A stretch of 64,000 nt of DNA from an uncultured Nitrospira sp. (GCA_902500995.1 CABVSR010000005.1:62001-126000), one strand, 5' to 3'. Numbered from the stretch's first letter, positions 36,229 to 43,944 are shown. Numbers and translations are program-made. Notes: generated from the sequence alone by a model not told the origin.

Positions 36229-38468
36229 GGGAGCAGACTCTTTTTGTCGTCGACCTTGCAGGAGCCGAAGTCGAACTTCTGTGCCTTATTGCGCAACGTG
36301 GAGGTGCGAATCTTGAGCGCGGCTAAGTATTCCTTCGAGTCGGTTTCCGGCTTCCAGGGCAACAGATGCGGCGCCTGGTCGGCCGGCGGAGGCAGGTCGT
36401 TCTTGATCGCATCCACATGATGGGTGGCGGCCGCTTCCCACTCGGCGACCCAGGTCAGGGGGGCCGGCTCCGCGGGCATGGTCTTGAGGTGGTCGGGGAG
36501 CGCGGCCAGCCCGAGATGTTCCCGCCAGAGGGCGTCGCGTAACGCACGGACGGTGCCGTTTTCCGGCAGACCTTCGATGCCGCTGTAGAGCACCAGGTTG
36601 AGTTCGACGCTCCGCGACGGCTGGCGCGAGCGGTTGGGAACGGCATGGCGGGCGGTCCGCGTGTAGATGTCCCGTACAAGTTGGGGAATGTCGGCCACAT
36701 CGCCGAGCGTTTCCCGGATGGTCTCCAGCGTCTCCTTGAAATCGAAGATCAGCTTGTAGGCGACGAACAACAAGATGAGGAGCGTCTTCAGGTCGAAGAG
36801 GATTTGTTTGAACACGAAGAAGAACAGATACCAGAACAGTTCCCAGAGAAATTTTCCGGGATCGTTGGTGAGCTTCGCTTTTTGGATCGCGCGGTCGAGG
36901 ATCGAGCCGGTGATGATCAGGCCGATCTCGTGGTAGTTCATCGAGGTGCCGTCGAGGTTCGCGCTGCCGACGGTCGCCCAGACGTCGTCGATGATGGCCA
37001 CCTTGCTGTGCACGTACACCGGCATCACGTCGTACCGCCGCGGATTGCCACCGCCGCTGCCCGGCTTTTCCGAGCGACTCCAGAGCGTGTAGACGCCCAG
37101 GTGATGCCCGCCTGCGGTGGCGGCGCTGCGGAGCTGGTTGACGTTGTCGATCTGTCGATCGGGATAGCCGGGCAAGTCGGGGCGGAGATTCAAGACCAGG
37201 ATGATCTGCAAGCGCGGCTTGGCCTGGTCTTTCATCCTCGCGATCAACGCATCGACGATTTCGGGAGACGTGAAGTATTGGTTCTCGATGTAGATGTAGC
37301 GCCGGGCATTGGCGATGGCTCGTTCATAGGCTTCGAGGATGCCGGTTTCGCCATGGGGCAGGTCTTCATCGCTCGGGTGCACCCGTTTGATCGACCCCCC
37401 CGGCAGGGTGCGCAGAACTTGTACCGAAGCGACGTCGCCGTCGGGTGTGACGGGCAGATCGGGAAAGGTTTTCGGCGGAGGGATGAGCATCGGCTTGCCG
37501 GTGGCGTTCCAGATACTCGCAAAGGTCTTCTCGACGTGGGCGACCGCCGGGCCGCTGAGGTCCGTGTTGACGTCGTGCATGAGCGAGCCCTTGTGGCGCG
37601 CATCCCGGATCGCGTGGCGGGTATCACTGAAGTAAAACTGTTTCAGCGGCGATCCCATGAGGATGGCGCGGCGGCCGTCCACCACGAGGGCCTTGGCATG
37701 CAGCAGGGCGAAACCCTTGTTGAAGGCGTTGGTACTGACCCCCGGCGTCTGCGCGAAAAACTCCGCCACTTCGGTGACAGTATCTTCGGCAGAAAGCGGC
37801 ACGTTCGTGACCAGCACATTGACCGGCTTGCCGCCCTTGTTTTTGAGCACCTCCTCCAACGAGGTTTCCGCCGACTGTTTGCAGCCGGTGGAGGGGGGAT
37901 TGAGCGGATCGAAGCTGCTTTTGAATTTGGAGAGGAAGCCGTTGTTGACGTCGAAAAAGAGCGTCATCAGATTGATGGATTCCGTGGCGCCGGCTGCGGC
38001 ATCGGTCACCTCGGGAAACATCTTGGCGCCGTCGATCAGGTGCGTAATCCGATTGTGATGAAAGAGGGCGACCGGTGTGCCGACCGCCGGGTTCAACGTC
38101 GTGTGGGTGACGAGCCATCCTTCGATGTTCTTGCGGTGGATGGTGATGGTGCCGACCTCGTGGTTCGAGTCGGTGACATCTTTGGCTTCTTTGGTTTCGT
38201 GCAGCAGGCGCGTGCCGAACAGTTTCGGGTCTGCGTGGGAAGGCCCGAGCACTTGCACGACGAGGTCGGGATTCCGGTCGGCCTTCCACGTGCGGTAGGC
38301 ATCCGGCGCGTAGGAGATGAGAAACGTGCCGTCGCCCTCGGTCTTCACGGCCCCTAGCACGTCGTCTTCGTTGAAGAAGGGATCGAAATCCAGCGCGCGG
38401 ATCGTCAAACCTGCAATGCCGGCGCCCTGTTCATCGATGATACGCCCGTGAATGCTGGTGTTGGCCAT
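36213..38468 (-). CDS. Phospholipase D-like protein with N-terminal beta-sandwich and membrane-seeking insert
   Basis: The 751-residue protein has two HKD motifs: HAKALVVDGRRAILMGSP (about 257) and HSKVAIIDDVWATVGSANLD (about 487), so the PLD active site looks complete. An N-terminal carboxypeptidase-regulatory-like domain (SIHGRIIDEQGAGIAGLTIR) precedes it. Residues about 535-575 form a very hydrophobic, aromatic double segment that could insert in a membrane. The C-terminal 150 residues are unassigned. PLD-fold enzymes hydrolyse phosphodiesters of lipids or nucleic acids. It is the first gene of the cluster and overlaps the next gene by 16 bp. No signal peptide is seen. Confidence 0.85.
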   Translation of the reverse strand: MANTSIHGRIIDEQGAGIAGLTIRALDFDPFFNEDDVLGAVKTEGDGTFLISYAPDAYRTWKADRNPDLVVQVLGPSHADPKLFGTRLLHETKEAKDVTDSNHEVGTITIHRKNIEGWLVTHTTLNPAVGTPVALFHHNRITHLIDGAKMFPEVTDAAAGATESINLMTLFFDVNNGFLSKFKSSFDPLNPPSTGCKQSAETSLEEVLKNKGGKPVNVLVTNVPLSAEDTVTEVAEFFAQTPGVSTNAFNKGFALLHAKALVVDGRRAILMGSPLKQFYFSDTRHAIRDARHKGSLMHDVNTDLSGPAVAHVEKTFASIWNATGKPMLIPPPKTFPDLPVTPDGDVASVQVLRTLPGGSIKRVHPSDEDLPHGETGILEAYERAIANARRYIYIENQYFTSPEIVDALIARMKDQAKPRLQIILVLNLRPDLPGYPDRQIDNVNQLRSAATAGGHHLGVYTLWSRSEKPGSGGGNPRRYDVMPVYVHSKVAIIDDVWATVGSANLDGTSMNYHEIGLIITGSILDRAIQKAKLTNDPGKFLWELFWYLFFFVFKQILFDLKTLLILLFVAYKLIFDFKETLETIRETLGDVADIPQLVRDIYTRTARHAVPNRSRQPSRSVELNLVLYSGIEGLPENGTVRALRDALWREHLGLAALPDHLKTMPAEPAPLTWVAEWEAAATHHVDAIKNDLPPPADQAPHLLPWKPETDSKEYLAALKIRTSTLRNKAQKFDFGSCKVDDKKSLLPWPII

Positions 38469-38685
38469 AGGTCACGTTAGCTGAGGGCAACCTACGCCGC
38501 TCGCCTGACCCTGTCAACCGTAAGGGCAGGGGAGAATACGTGTATTAGTTACGTGTTTGATACAGGTGGGATTCTCGTGTGGGATATCTGTGCTGTGCCG
38601 CTTGAACGCGAGCTGCACTCGGCGGAACATCACGCGCGCAGTCGAAGTGACCTGCGCGCGCGATGCGATTGCCAATGGCCGTCAC

Positions 38686-39159
38686 TCATTCGACGCGCGG
38701 CATGCCGTAACCTTGCGCCCAAGCCAACTCCACGACTCGCTGAGTCGATTGCGATTCCGGCAGTTGTTGGTCGAAGAGCTGCGGATAGGAGTCCGTCATG
38801 ACCGTTTGAAAATGGGGCCACCGGTCTGCGGAGACACCAGTCAGGCTGGCCAACGAGGCGAGATACTCTCCCTGGCCCCGCGCGATATCGGTGCGCAGAT
38901 TGTCATGAGTTTGCATGGCGAAGAAGGTGGCCCGTCGTTTGGCTTTGAGGAGACGGCCATCCGCCGACGCGCCCGGTGTCGTGCTCGATGTGAATTCGGT
39001 CGTGGGATCTAGGAATTCCTGCGTCGCGCCGGACGTGCCTCCGGTGAGGTCGGTCGTGGCGTCGAACGGCGCCTTCGTCAATTCGACGGTCGCGTCCGTC
39101 ATACATCCGGCGAGGGTCAGGAGCAAACCGGGAATCAGTGCAACGCGTGTGGTCATCAT
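38686..39159 (-). CDS. Lipoprotein, DUF3015-like
   Basis: The 157-residue product has a lipoprotein signal with lipobox LTLAGC (Cys at about 19). A Thr/Ser-rich spacer (FTSSTTPGASADG) leads to a helical domain with DNLRTDIARGQGEYLASLAS. That motif is what I associate with DUF3015-type proteins. The function of the family is unknown and the protein would sit in the envelope. A strong AGGAGG site precedes tandem ATGs at 39159 and 39156. It lies upstream of the PLD cluster on the same strand, but a 217-bp gap suggests separate transcription. Confidence 0.65.
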   Translation of the reverse strand: MMTTRVALIPGLLLTLAGCMTDATVELTKAPFDATTDLTGGTSGATQEFLDPTTEFTSSTTPGASADGRLLKAKRRATFFAMQTHDNLRTDIARGQGEYLASLASLTGVSADRWPHFQTVMTDSYPQLFDQQLPESQSTQRVVELAWAQGYGMPRVE

Positions 39160-39439
39160 GATGGGCCTCCTGGGTTCGCCTGGGTTTCCTAATCTTTGGA
39201 TATCACATCGAACATAGGGCTCGCCCTAGGAAGGGCCCTAGGGGGGAGGGAGATTTCGCTAGCAGCGGAAAATTATTCGTAGCACCCCGTTCGAGCGATC
39301 AAGTTTCGGGGGAACGCACCGTGCTGGCTGGTCCGCACTGATAGTCTTCGCCGGGTGGTTCAGGCCGTGGCATTGGAGCTTCGTCGGTAGTATAGTGCTG
39401 GCCGAGCCTCAATCGCGGACCTCATGACAGCTGCGTCCC

Positions 39440-39829
39440 ATGCTTCACCCTAATCAATTTAACGTCAACGATGCCTGGATAGGTTTTCGGCTCAATGATG
39501 CGCCTCTTGTCACGGAACGAGACGGCGACTTTGATTGCCTGGCCTTGATGGACGCGGCGAGTTGCTACATTGTCGGTATGGAAATGTATTCCGCACGGGC
39601 CAGAGGTCCGTCTACGCCAGAGTCGCGCTGCCTGTTGCAGCAAGGGCAAGACCGTGCAGGCACATGGCCCTCAAAGCTGTTCGTGGCGGAAGGACAGGTT
39701 CCAGATGCGTTGTGCCAGGAAGCCGCGCGCCTGAACATCGAGATCGTCACTGTTCCGGAGTATGATCTGCTGGTGTTCATCGGCGAAGCACGTGACGGGT
39801 TCAGACAGCGGTTTGGACGATCACAGTGA
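39440..39829 (+). CDS. Conserved-looking hypothetical protein, 129 residues
   Basis: I do not recognise a named family. The protein is acidic and globular, with no signal peptide or membrane helix. A compact N-terminal segment (NVNDAWIGFRLNDAPLVTER, then DGDFDCLALMDAASCYIVG) and a C-terminal alpha/beta part (LNIEIVTVPEYDLLVFIGEA) have regular secondary-structure patterning. That supports a real gene. The ATG at 39440 lacks a good ribosome site. The 280 bp upstream of it hold no gene I can see. Confidence 0.6.
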   Translation: MLHPNQFNVNDAWIGFRLNDAPLVTERDGDFDCLALMDAASCYIVGMEMYSARARGPSTPESRCLLQQGQDRAGTWPSKLFVAEGQVPDALCQEAARLNIEIVTVPEYDLLVFIGEARDGFRQRFGRSQ

Positions 39830-39855
39830 CGCCTGACTGTTTTGATCCCATCCGC

Positions 39856-39925
39856 ATAAGACTCGCACAGAACTCGCGCTCGGAACTCATTGAACGATCA
39901 CGGTCCTGGCGTATTGTTCACGAAC
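39856..39925. repeat. 70-bp repeat flanking hicBA, upstream copy
   Basis: This segment recurs as 40386-40456 with about 80% identity. Shared stretches include CGCGCTCGGAACTCATTGAA and TGGCGTATTGTTC. The two copies bracket the hicB gene and its broken toxin gene. Each copy contains a promoter-like -35/-10 pair. Confidence 0.75.
39890..39917 (+). promoter_or_regulatory. Candidate hicB promoter
   Basis: TTGAAC (39890-39895) and TATTGT (39912-39917), 16 bp apart, lie 25 bp upstream of the hicB start. A GGAGGAAGGA ribosome site then leads directly into the ATG. Confidence 0.4.
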
Positions 39926-39941
39926 AAATCGGAGGAAGGAC

Positions 39942-40160
39942 ATGAAAGCAGAATTCATGGCAATTATCGAATCTGCTCCAGAGGATGGGTATTGGGCGAT
40001 TTGTCCTGAGGTGCCTGGCGCAAATGGGCAAGGGGACACAATTGCTGCAGCAAAGGAGAATTTGCGCCGAGCCATTGAACTGATTCTGCAAGATCGACGA
40101 GATGATATTCTTCGCGGGTTGCCTGACGATGCCATCCAAGAAAAGGTCAGCCTTGCATGA
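39942..40160 (+). CDS. hicB: HicB-family antitoxin (short form)
   Basis: The 72-residue protein has the HicB partial RNase-H-like fold: a FMAIIESAPEDGYWAICPEV strand pair, PGANGQGDTIAAAKENLRRA and an amphipathic helix ELILQDRRDDIL. It is the short form lacking a C-terminal DNA-binding domain. HicB neutralises the mRNA-cleaving HicA toxin. The ATG follows GGAGGAAGGA. Its stop overlaps the hicA ATG as ATGA, the usual coupling. Because the adjoining hicA has a premature stop, this antitoxin may now be an orphan. Confidence 0.85.
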   Translation: MKAEFMAIIESAPEDGYWAICPEVPGANGQGDTIAAAKENLRRAIELILQDRRDDILRGLPDDAIQEKVSLA

Positions 40161-40336
40161 AACGAAAGGGCTCGAAACGAAAGCTGCGGATAGCAGGCTG
40201 CTATCTCAAATGAGAGGGATCCTCTCACGCGCTGTGGGTTAATCCGAAGAAAGGCGTTGTTGAAGCGGTTCCTCGCCACAACGAAATCAAGGAGCCCTTG
40301 GCAAAAAAGATTTTGAAGAATCTACATGCGGAATGA
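40157..40336 (+). pseudogene. hicA: hicA toxin gene with in-frame premature stop
   Basis: Read from ATG 40157 the frame gives MKRKGSKRKLRIAGCYLK and then TGA at 40211-40213. Reading on in the same frame gives a perfect HicA continuation (EGSSHALWVNPKKGVVEAVP, RHNEIKEPLAKKILKNL) to a TGA at 40334-40336. The total is 59 codons, normal HicA length. HicA homologues usually have Arg at this position, so a single C-to-T change (CGA to TGA) explains the break. The conserved His is retained in GSSHALW. The order hicB then hicA is reversed from many loci but common. As written the toxin is inactive, unless the stop is read through or is a sequencing error. Confidence 0.85.
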
Positions 40337-40385
40337 ATGGTCGAAGAAGGCGATCCACCGGACGACAACTGTTTGGTCCTGTCCA

Positions 40386-40456
40386 ATAAGATACGTAACG
40401 AACCCGCGCTCGGAACTCATTGAAACGAAAACGGTCATGGCGTATTGTTCGCGAAC
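40386..40456. repeat. 70-bp repeat flanking hicBA, downstream copy
   Basis: This is the second copy of the 39856-39925 segment. It carries TTGAAA (40420-40425) and TATTGT (40443-40448) exactly 17 bp apart, a better promoter match than the upstream copy. It could drive the membrane-protein gene that starts at 40545. The 208 bp between hicA and that gene hold nothing else I can support. Confidence 0.75.
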
Positions 40457-40544
40457 GGGTGTGGCGTGTGATACGGACAGGAACCGGCCCATCCGGCTCT
40501 TATGCGGATCAGCTTAAACATAATTAGACGCCTCAGGTATCCAC

Positions 40545-41051
40545 GTGTCGTTCAATCACCACTACCTTTGGAGCACCGCCTTCATCGCGAACCTTCTACG
40601 CAATGAGCGTATTTCGGAGGCGGTCACTTTCCGCTATTTCCTGGCAATCATGGTCTTTGATTGGCTGCAGTTCACGTTCATTGCTACAACACCAACTCCA
40701 AAAATCAGCCAGTGGTCCATGGTGGGTTCGTGGGCTACCTTCGCTGTTACCGTGCTTGGCCTTCTATACCTCTATCGCAAGAATGGCGGCTGTATTGGCA
40801 AACAATTTCTGCAGCGCTATTTTCCGCTGTCCTTTACGGTGGGTTGGAAGTTTCTGGTCGCAATGGTCGTCGTCTTATGGCTTATCCCAGTCGTCCTGAC
40901 AGGTCAAAGCAACAAGACTTTGGGCTGGAGCACCACTGTCTCGCTCGCGGTCATCAATATCCTCATGTTCTGGCGCATAGGTGTTCACCTCAAATCGCTC
41001 TCCAATGAGCCAGCGTCCAATCGCTCGCTCAACCGGCCCCACTGTGGTTGA
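40545..41051 (+). CDS. Four-helix membrane protein, unknown family
   Basis: The 168-residue protein has about four predicted membrane helices (roughly 29-48, 62-77, 97-118 and 126-146) with short loops and a polar C-terminus. No family or active-site motif is recognised. Hydrophobic periodicity and basic loop residues support a real inner-membrane protein. The start is a GTG at 40545 with no strong ribosome site, so the true start could be slightly downstream. It is in the small-gene patch between two toxin-antitoxin loci. Confidence 0.5.
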   Translation: MSFNHHYLWSTAFIANLLRNERISEAVTFRYFLAIMVFDWLQFTFIATTPTPKISQWSMVGSWATFAVTVLGLLYLYRKNGGCIGKQFLQRYFPLSFTVGWKFLVAMVVVLWLIPVVLTGQSNKTLGWSTTVSLAVINILMFWRIGVHLKSLSNEPASNRSLNRPHCG

Positions 41052-41139
41052 GGATACCCAATGTGAGGGGGCAGCCCCCGTTATCTGATCCAGCTAGAAC
41101 TCAGCAGACTTAATAGGTAGGCAGATTCGGATACCATCC

Positions 41140-41439
41140 ATGAGTGTGAATCCTTGTCCAAGCATAGTCGGAGACGCGCGGGTGATATGTTACTCACCGA
41201 TCGACCAGCGCCACCGTTACACGGAGGCGTGCAATCATATTGTCGCCGGTCAGCTCGTAGGCGCGGTGTCGGGACTGGCGATTTGTCAGCCTGCCGGAGA
41301 GGATGGCTTTTATCTGTTCGGTTGCGACTCGGAGTGGCAGACCGTCACTGACACTTGGCATCAGACGTTCGATGACGCTAAGCACCAAGCGGAGATTGAG
41401 TACGAGGGAGTCAGTAAGACATGGATTGATGCTGCGTAA
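41140..41439 (+). CDS. Hypothetical protein, 99 residues
   Basis: This is a small soluble protein with a beta-strand-rich centre (LVGAVSGLAICQPAGEDGFY, LFGCDSEWQTVTDTWHQTFD) and an amphipathic C-terminal helix (DDAKHQAEIEYEG). The pattern resembles small conserved orphan proteins, but I cannot name a family. It starts with an ATG. The 131 bp after it, before the convergent RelE gene, contain nothing I can support. Confidence 0.5.
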   Translation: MSVNPCPSIVGDARVICYSPIDQRHRYTEACNHIVAGQLVGAVSGLAICQPAGEDGFYLFGCDSEWQTVTDTWHQTFDDAKHQAEIEYEGVSKTWIDAA

Positions 41440-41570
41440 CCAAGGGCCTGGGGCAACCCGCCGCCTGCTTCAGCCATACAGGTCGGATAGTTGTCTGCAA
41501 CTCTTGCCCCGACCAATAGTTTCGGCGGCCGAGACTGGGTGGCAGACGGACTTAAGGTTCGGATTGCTTT

Positions 41571-41882
41571 TCATCGCTTCCGCTGTGTTAAGCGTTTGAG
41601 AGCTTCCTGATAAACCGCGAGATCTTCTCGCTTTCCAATGGCGACGACTTCGACCAGGATCTTTTGGTCGATGATCTGGTACACGATGCGGATCGATTTC
41701 TTCGCGGCGTAGAGTTTGTAGTAGCCGGTGAGATCGAGGCCTGCCCGATTGCCAAGATGCTCGCCGAGCCGAGGGGCCGTTTCGAGTTTTCTGAGCTGCT
41801 TCGCAACCGGTTCCTTCAGCGATCCGTCAAGCCGTCGAAAGTCTTCGGCGGCCGCCGCGGTCAGGACGACGTTATATCGCAA
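41571..41882 (-). CDS. RelE/ParE-superfamily toxin
   Basis: The 103-residue protein has the RelE fold order: strand MRYNVVLTAAAAEDFRRL, two helices (SLKEPVAKQLRKLET) and PRLGEHLGNRAGLDLTGYYK. The core strands SIRIVYQIIDQKILVEVVAI and the GKREDLAVYQEAL helix follow. RelE-type toxins cleave mRNA in the ribosome, whereas ParE-type toxins poison gyrase; sequence by eye favours RelE (KREDLAVY ending). It overlaps the upstream antitoxin by 11 bp, the usual coupled arrangement. The pair looks intact. Confidence 0.88.
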   Translation of the reverse strand: MRYNVVLTAAAAEDFRRLDGSLKEPVAKQLRKLETAPRLGEHLGNRAGLDLTGYYKLYAAKKSIRIVYQIIDQKILVEVVAIGKREDLAVYQEALKRLTQRKR

Positions 41883-42165
41883 GTCGTTGCTCCTTCAGTA
41901 ACGACTCCAATGTGACAGTTTTTTTTCCTTTCTTGTGTCCCCGCTGTGTGACGAGGCGATGGATTTCCATGTGCTCCAAGAGATCGAGCGCCTCCGCCAT
42001 CTTTTCGTAGTCATCCACCGGCACGATGACCGCTTCCACCTGATTGTTTTTGAGGACGACCACCCGACGCCGATGGTGGGCTTTCAGATCGGTGAGTACT
42101 TTTCCAAAGGACCGCGCGATTCGAGATGCGCTGAGGATTTCTTCTTTCTTGTAGGCTACGGCCAT
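41872..42165 (-). CDS. Phd/YefM-like antitoxin
   Basis: The 97-residue protein has the Phd/YefM layout. The N-terminal DNA-binding part (ILSASRIARSFGKVLTDLKA) is followed by the characteristic VVVLKNNQVEAVIVPVDDYE strand-turn motif. A helical C-terminus would wrap the toxin. It is the first gene of the pair and should autoregulate the operon together with the toxin. ATG 42165 gives MAVAYKKEEIL. A candidate promoter with a perfect -10 lies about 43 bp upstream. Confidence 0.87.
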   Translation of the reverse strand: MAVAYKKEEILSASRIARSFGKVLTDLKAHHRRRVVVLKNNQVEAVIVPVDDYEKMAEALDLLEHMEIHRLVTQRGHKKGKKTVTLESLLKEQRLAI

Positions 42166-42207
42166 GTGTTACCTCGTTGTTTAGTTTTGTGTACAATCTA
42201 GCGCATG

Positions 42208-42213
42208 ATTATA
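42208..42213 (-). promoter_or_regulatory. Candidate -10 element of the RelE/Phd operon
   Basis: On the minus strand a perfect TATAAT lies about 43 bp upstream of the antitoxin start in a locally AT-rich stretch. No convincing -35 is present at 17 bp. A small dyad around GCGTATAATCATGCGC could be an autoregulatory operator. The rest of the 262-bp gap up to 42427 shows no gene. Confidence 0.4.
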
Positions 42214-42427
42214 CGCAACACACAGTAATAACGCCATGAGACCAGGGAAATGGATCGAAATTAAGGGATCGACTCTCTGTCTTTTGTTACAGCGTTACAG
42301 CCGTGCTTGTCTGAAGTACGCCAATGGCGTATAGCATGGCCTGTATGTCAGTCGAGACGCCGGTTTAACCACCGCGATTCAGCGGCTACTTGATGAACAC
42401 CAATACCGGGGATTTCAGATTGCGCCG

Positions 42428-42760
42428 ATGTTGAGGCCAGAACAGCCGATGCCGCGTTTTCCCCAATGTGTTGCGGGTTGGTTGCTGACCATTATCGGGT
42501 GCCTGTTGTTGGGGGTGGCCTTGGTACTGCACTGGGGCATGTACTTGGTCGTGTTCGGCCACAAGAGCGTATCTCCTGGAGGCGGTGAATTTGCGGTTGC
42601 ATTGTTCGGAGGTGTGCCCACGGTGCTTCTGTCGTTGGCACTATTGGGGGCGGCCAGTATCAGGCCGGCATGGAGATCGACTGCGTCGGTAATCGCCATC
42701 GGTGCGGCAGGCGCATTGCTTCTGTCCTGGGTCCTGGTCATTGTTTTGTGGCCGCGGTGA
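42428..42760 (+). CDS. Small membrane protein, unknown family
   Basis: The 110-residue protein has three hydrophobic helices (about residues 15-40, 55-75 and 84-106) separated by short Gly/Ser loops, and ends in WPR. There is no recognisable family. The regular hydrophobic pattern argues for a real inner-membrane protein. The ATG at 42428 is used, though an in-frame ATG at 42449 would also include all helices. It stands alone between the toxin-antitoxin pair and the next orphan gene. Confidence 0.5.
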   Translation: MLRPEQPMPRFPQCVAGWLLTIIGCLLLGVALVLHWGMYLVVFGHKSVSPGGGEFAVALFGGVPTVLLSLALLGAASIRPAWRSTASVIAIGAAGALLLSWVLVIVLWPR

Positions 42761-42855
42761 GCGTGCGACCTAGAAAAAGAAGCGTGTCGTCATTACGTGA
42801 CCCAAGACATGACCCAAAGAATCATGTTCGCTCCGATTGCTGAACGTAGGACATC

Positions 42856-43248
42856 ATGAGCACTGGCCCTCAAGTCACGTTTACCTCCGACTTCTTCAAA
42901 CCCCTTCCGGGCGAGGAGAAGCAGACGAATCCCGGATGTTATGGGCAAGCTTTGGCCACGTGGCTGGCCGATCGTCTTCGGGAGCGAGCGGTTTCAGTCG
43001 AAGGCGTCATCCCGGAAGATTTTGGCTGGGTGGTGATGATCGCTCGCCGGCCATTTATGCTGTGGCTGGCTTGCAGCAACACCGAAGACAGCACCACTGA
43101 ATGGATGGTCTATCCCGTCGCGGAATTGTCGGTGATGCAACGCCTGTTGAGGCGTGCTGATCCCGCCCCTGAGCTGGAACGATTGCGGGCCCATCTGGCC
43201 GAGCTTGTGCCGCTCATTCCCGGCGTCACGAATGTCGTCTGGGAGTAA
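42856..43248 (+). CDS. Hypothetical protein, 130 residues
   Basis: This is a soluble acidic protein with a well-ordered alpha/beta pattern. An N-terminal helix (GCYGQALATWLADRLRER) leads to a beta-hairpin (VEGVIPEDFGWVVMIARRPF) with LWLACSNTEDS. A C-terminal helix (LERLRAHLAELVPLIPGV) ends at VVWE. I recall similar unnamed proteins in other bacteria but cannot give a family. It has no signal peptide. It is a monocistronic-looking gene. Confidence 0.6.
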   Translation: MSTGPQVTFTSDFFKPLPGEEKQTNPGCYGQALATWLADRLRERAVSVEGVIPEDFGWVVMIARRPFMLWLACSNTEDSTTEWMVYPVAELSVMQRLLRRADPAPELERLRAHLAELVPLIPGVTNVVWE

Positions 43249-43368
43249 ATGTCTCAGGCTCGACCTACGGGGAGCCAGCAACCACGGGCCTCTCGACAGC
43301 AACGACCCCTTCTCCTTCTAAACCACGAACCATTTGACTGATCCTTCTTGACCCTTTATCGTCGCGCC

Positions 43369-43944
43369 ATGGGCTTGGACGAGCTTCTGTTTCGCGGCAT
43401 CAACGGCATGGCCGGCCGGTCGAGCGTGCTCGATTGGCTCGGAATCGAATTAGCCAAACCGGGAAACCTTCTCTATCCGATTCTGCTGGCCGCAGTCTAT
43501 TGGGCCTGGGTCAACTGGCGTGAGTGTCTGATCGGCGGAGCGATACTGGCGGCTGTGGTAGGCGCAACGGATGCGCTGGGCACTCTCTTGAAAGGTGTGG
43601 TCCAGCGCCCGCGCCCCTGCATGACCCTGGCCGATGCGCATCAATTGCTCGGCTGCGGCGGGGCCTTTTCGTTTCCTTCCAACCATGCGGCCAACACCGC
43701 TGCGGCGGCCGCGTTCTTTCAGGTGCTCTATCCAAAATCAGGCTGGATCGGCTGGCCGTTGGTCGCGGCTATCGGGATCTCCCGCGTCTATATCGGCGCG
43801 CATTATCTGACGGACGTGATCGGAGGCTGGATGATCGGCGGGTTGCTCGGGGGAGGGATGGCGTGGCTTCTGATTCACTGGTCATGGTTCCGCCCGGCGG
43901 TGAGAGCTACCGCGCAGAAGACACCGGTGCGTACCGTGATGTGA
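43369..43944 (+). CDS. PAP2-family membrane phosphatase
   Basis: The 191-residue membrane protein carries the three PAP2 signature blocks: KGVVQRPRP, SFPSNHAAN (PSNH instead of the commoner PSGH) and SRVYIGAHYLTDVIGG with the catalytic His and Asp. Five or six helices are predicted. Such enzymes remove phosphate from lipid phosphates, for example phosphatidate or undecaprenyl pyrophosphate, on the periplasmic side. ATG 43369 is preferred to an upstream TTG at 43348. The exact substrate cannot be read from the sequence. Confidence 0.88.
   Translation: MGLDELLFRGINGMAGRSSVLDWLGIELAKPGNLLYPILLAAVYWAWVNWRECLIGGAILAAVVGATDALGTLLKGVVQRPRPCMTLADAHQLLGCGGAFSFPSNHAANTAAAAAFFQVLYPKSGWIGWPLVAAIGISRVYIGAHYLTDVIGGWMIGGLLGGGMAWLLIHWSWFRPAVRATAQKTPVRTVM

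Noticed and set aside
16648-38468. Contractile injection system, phage tail or type VI cluster
   Set aside because: The large proteins and coiled coils prompted this idea, but no sheath, tube, spike, baseplate, LysM or AAA+ component is present, and the recognised members are a protease, a PLD and DUF6603.
42770-42855. Short tandem TGACCCAA motif before the 130-residue orphan gene
   Set aside because: Only two 8-base copies; too little to call an operator or repeat.
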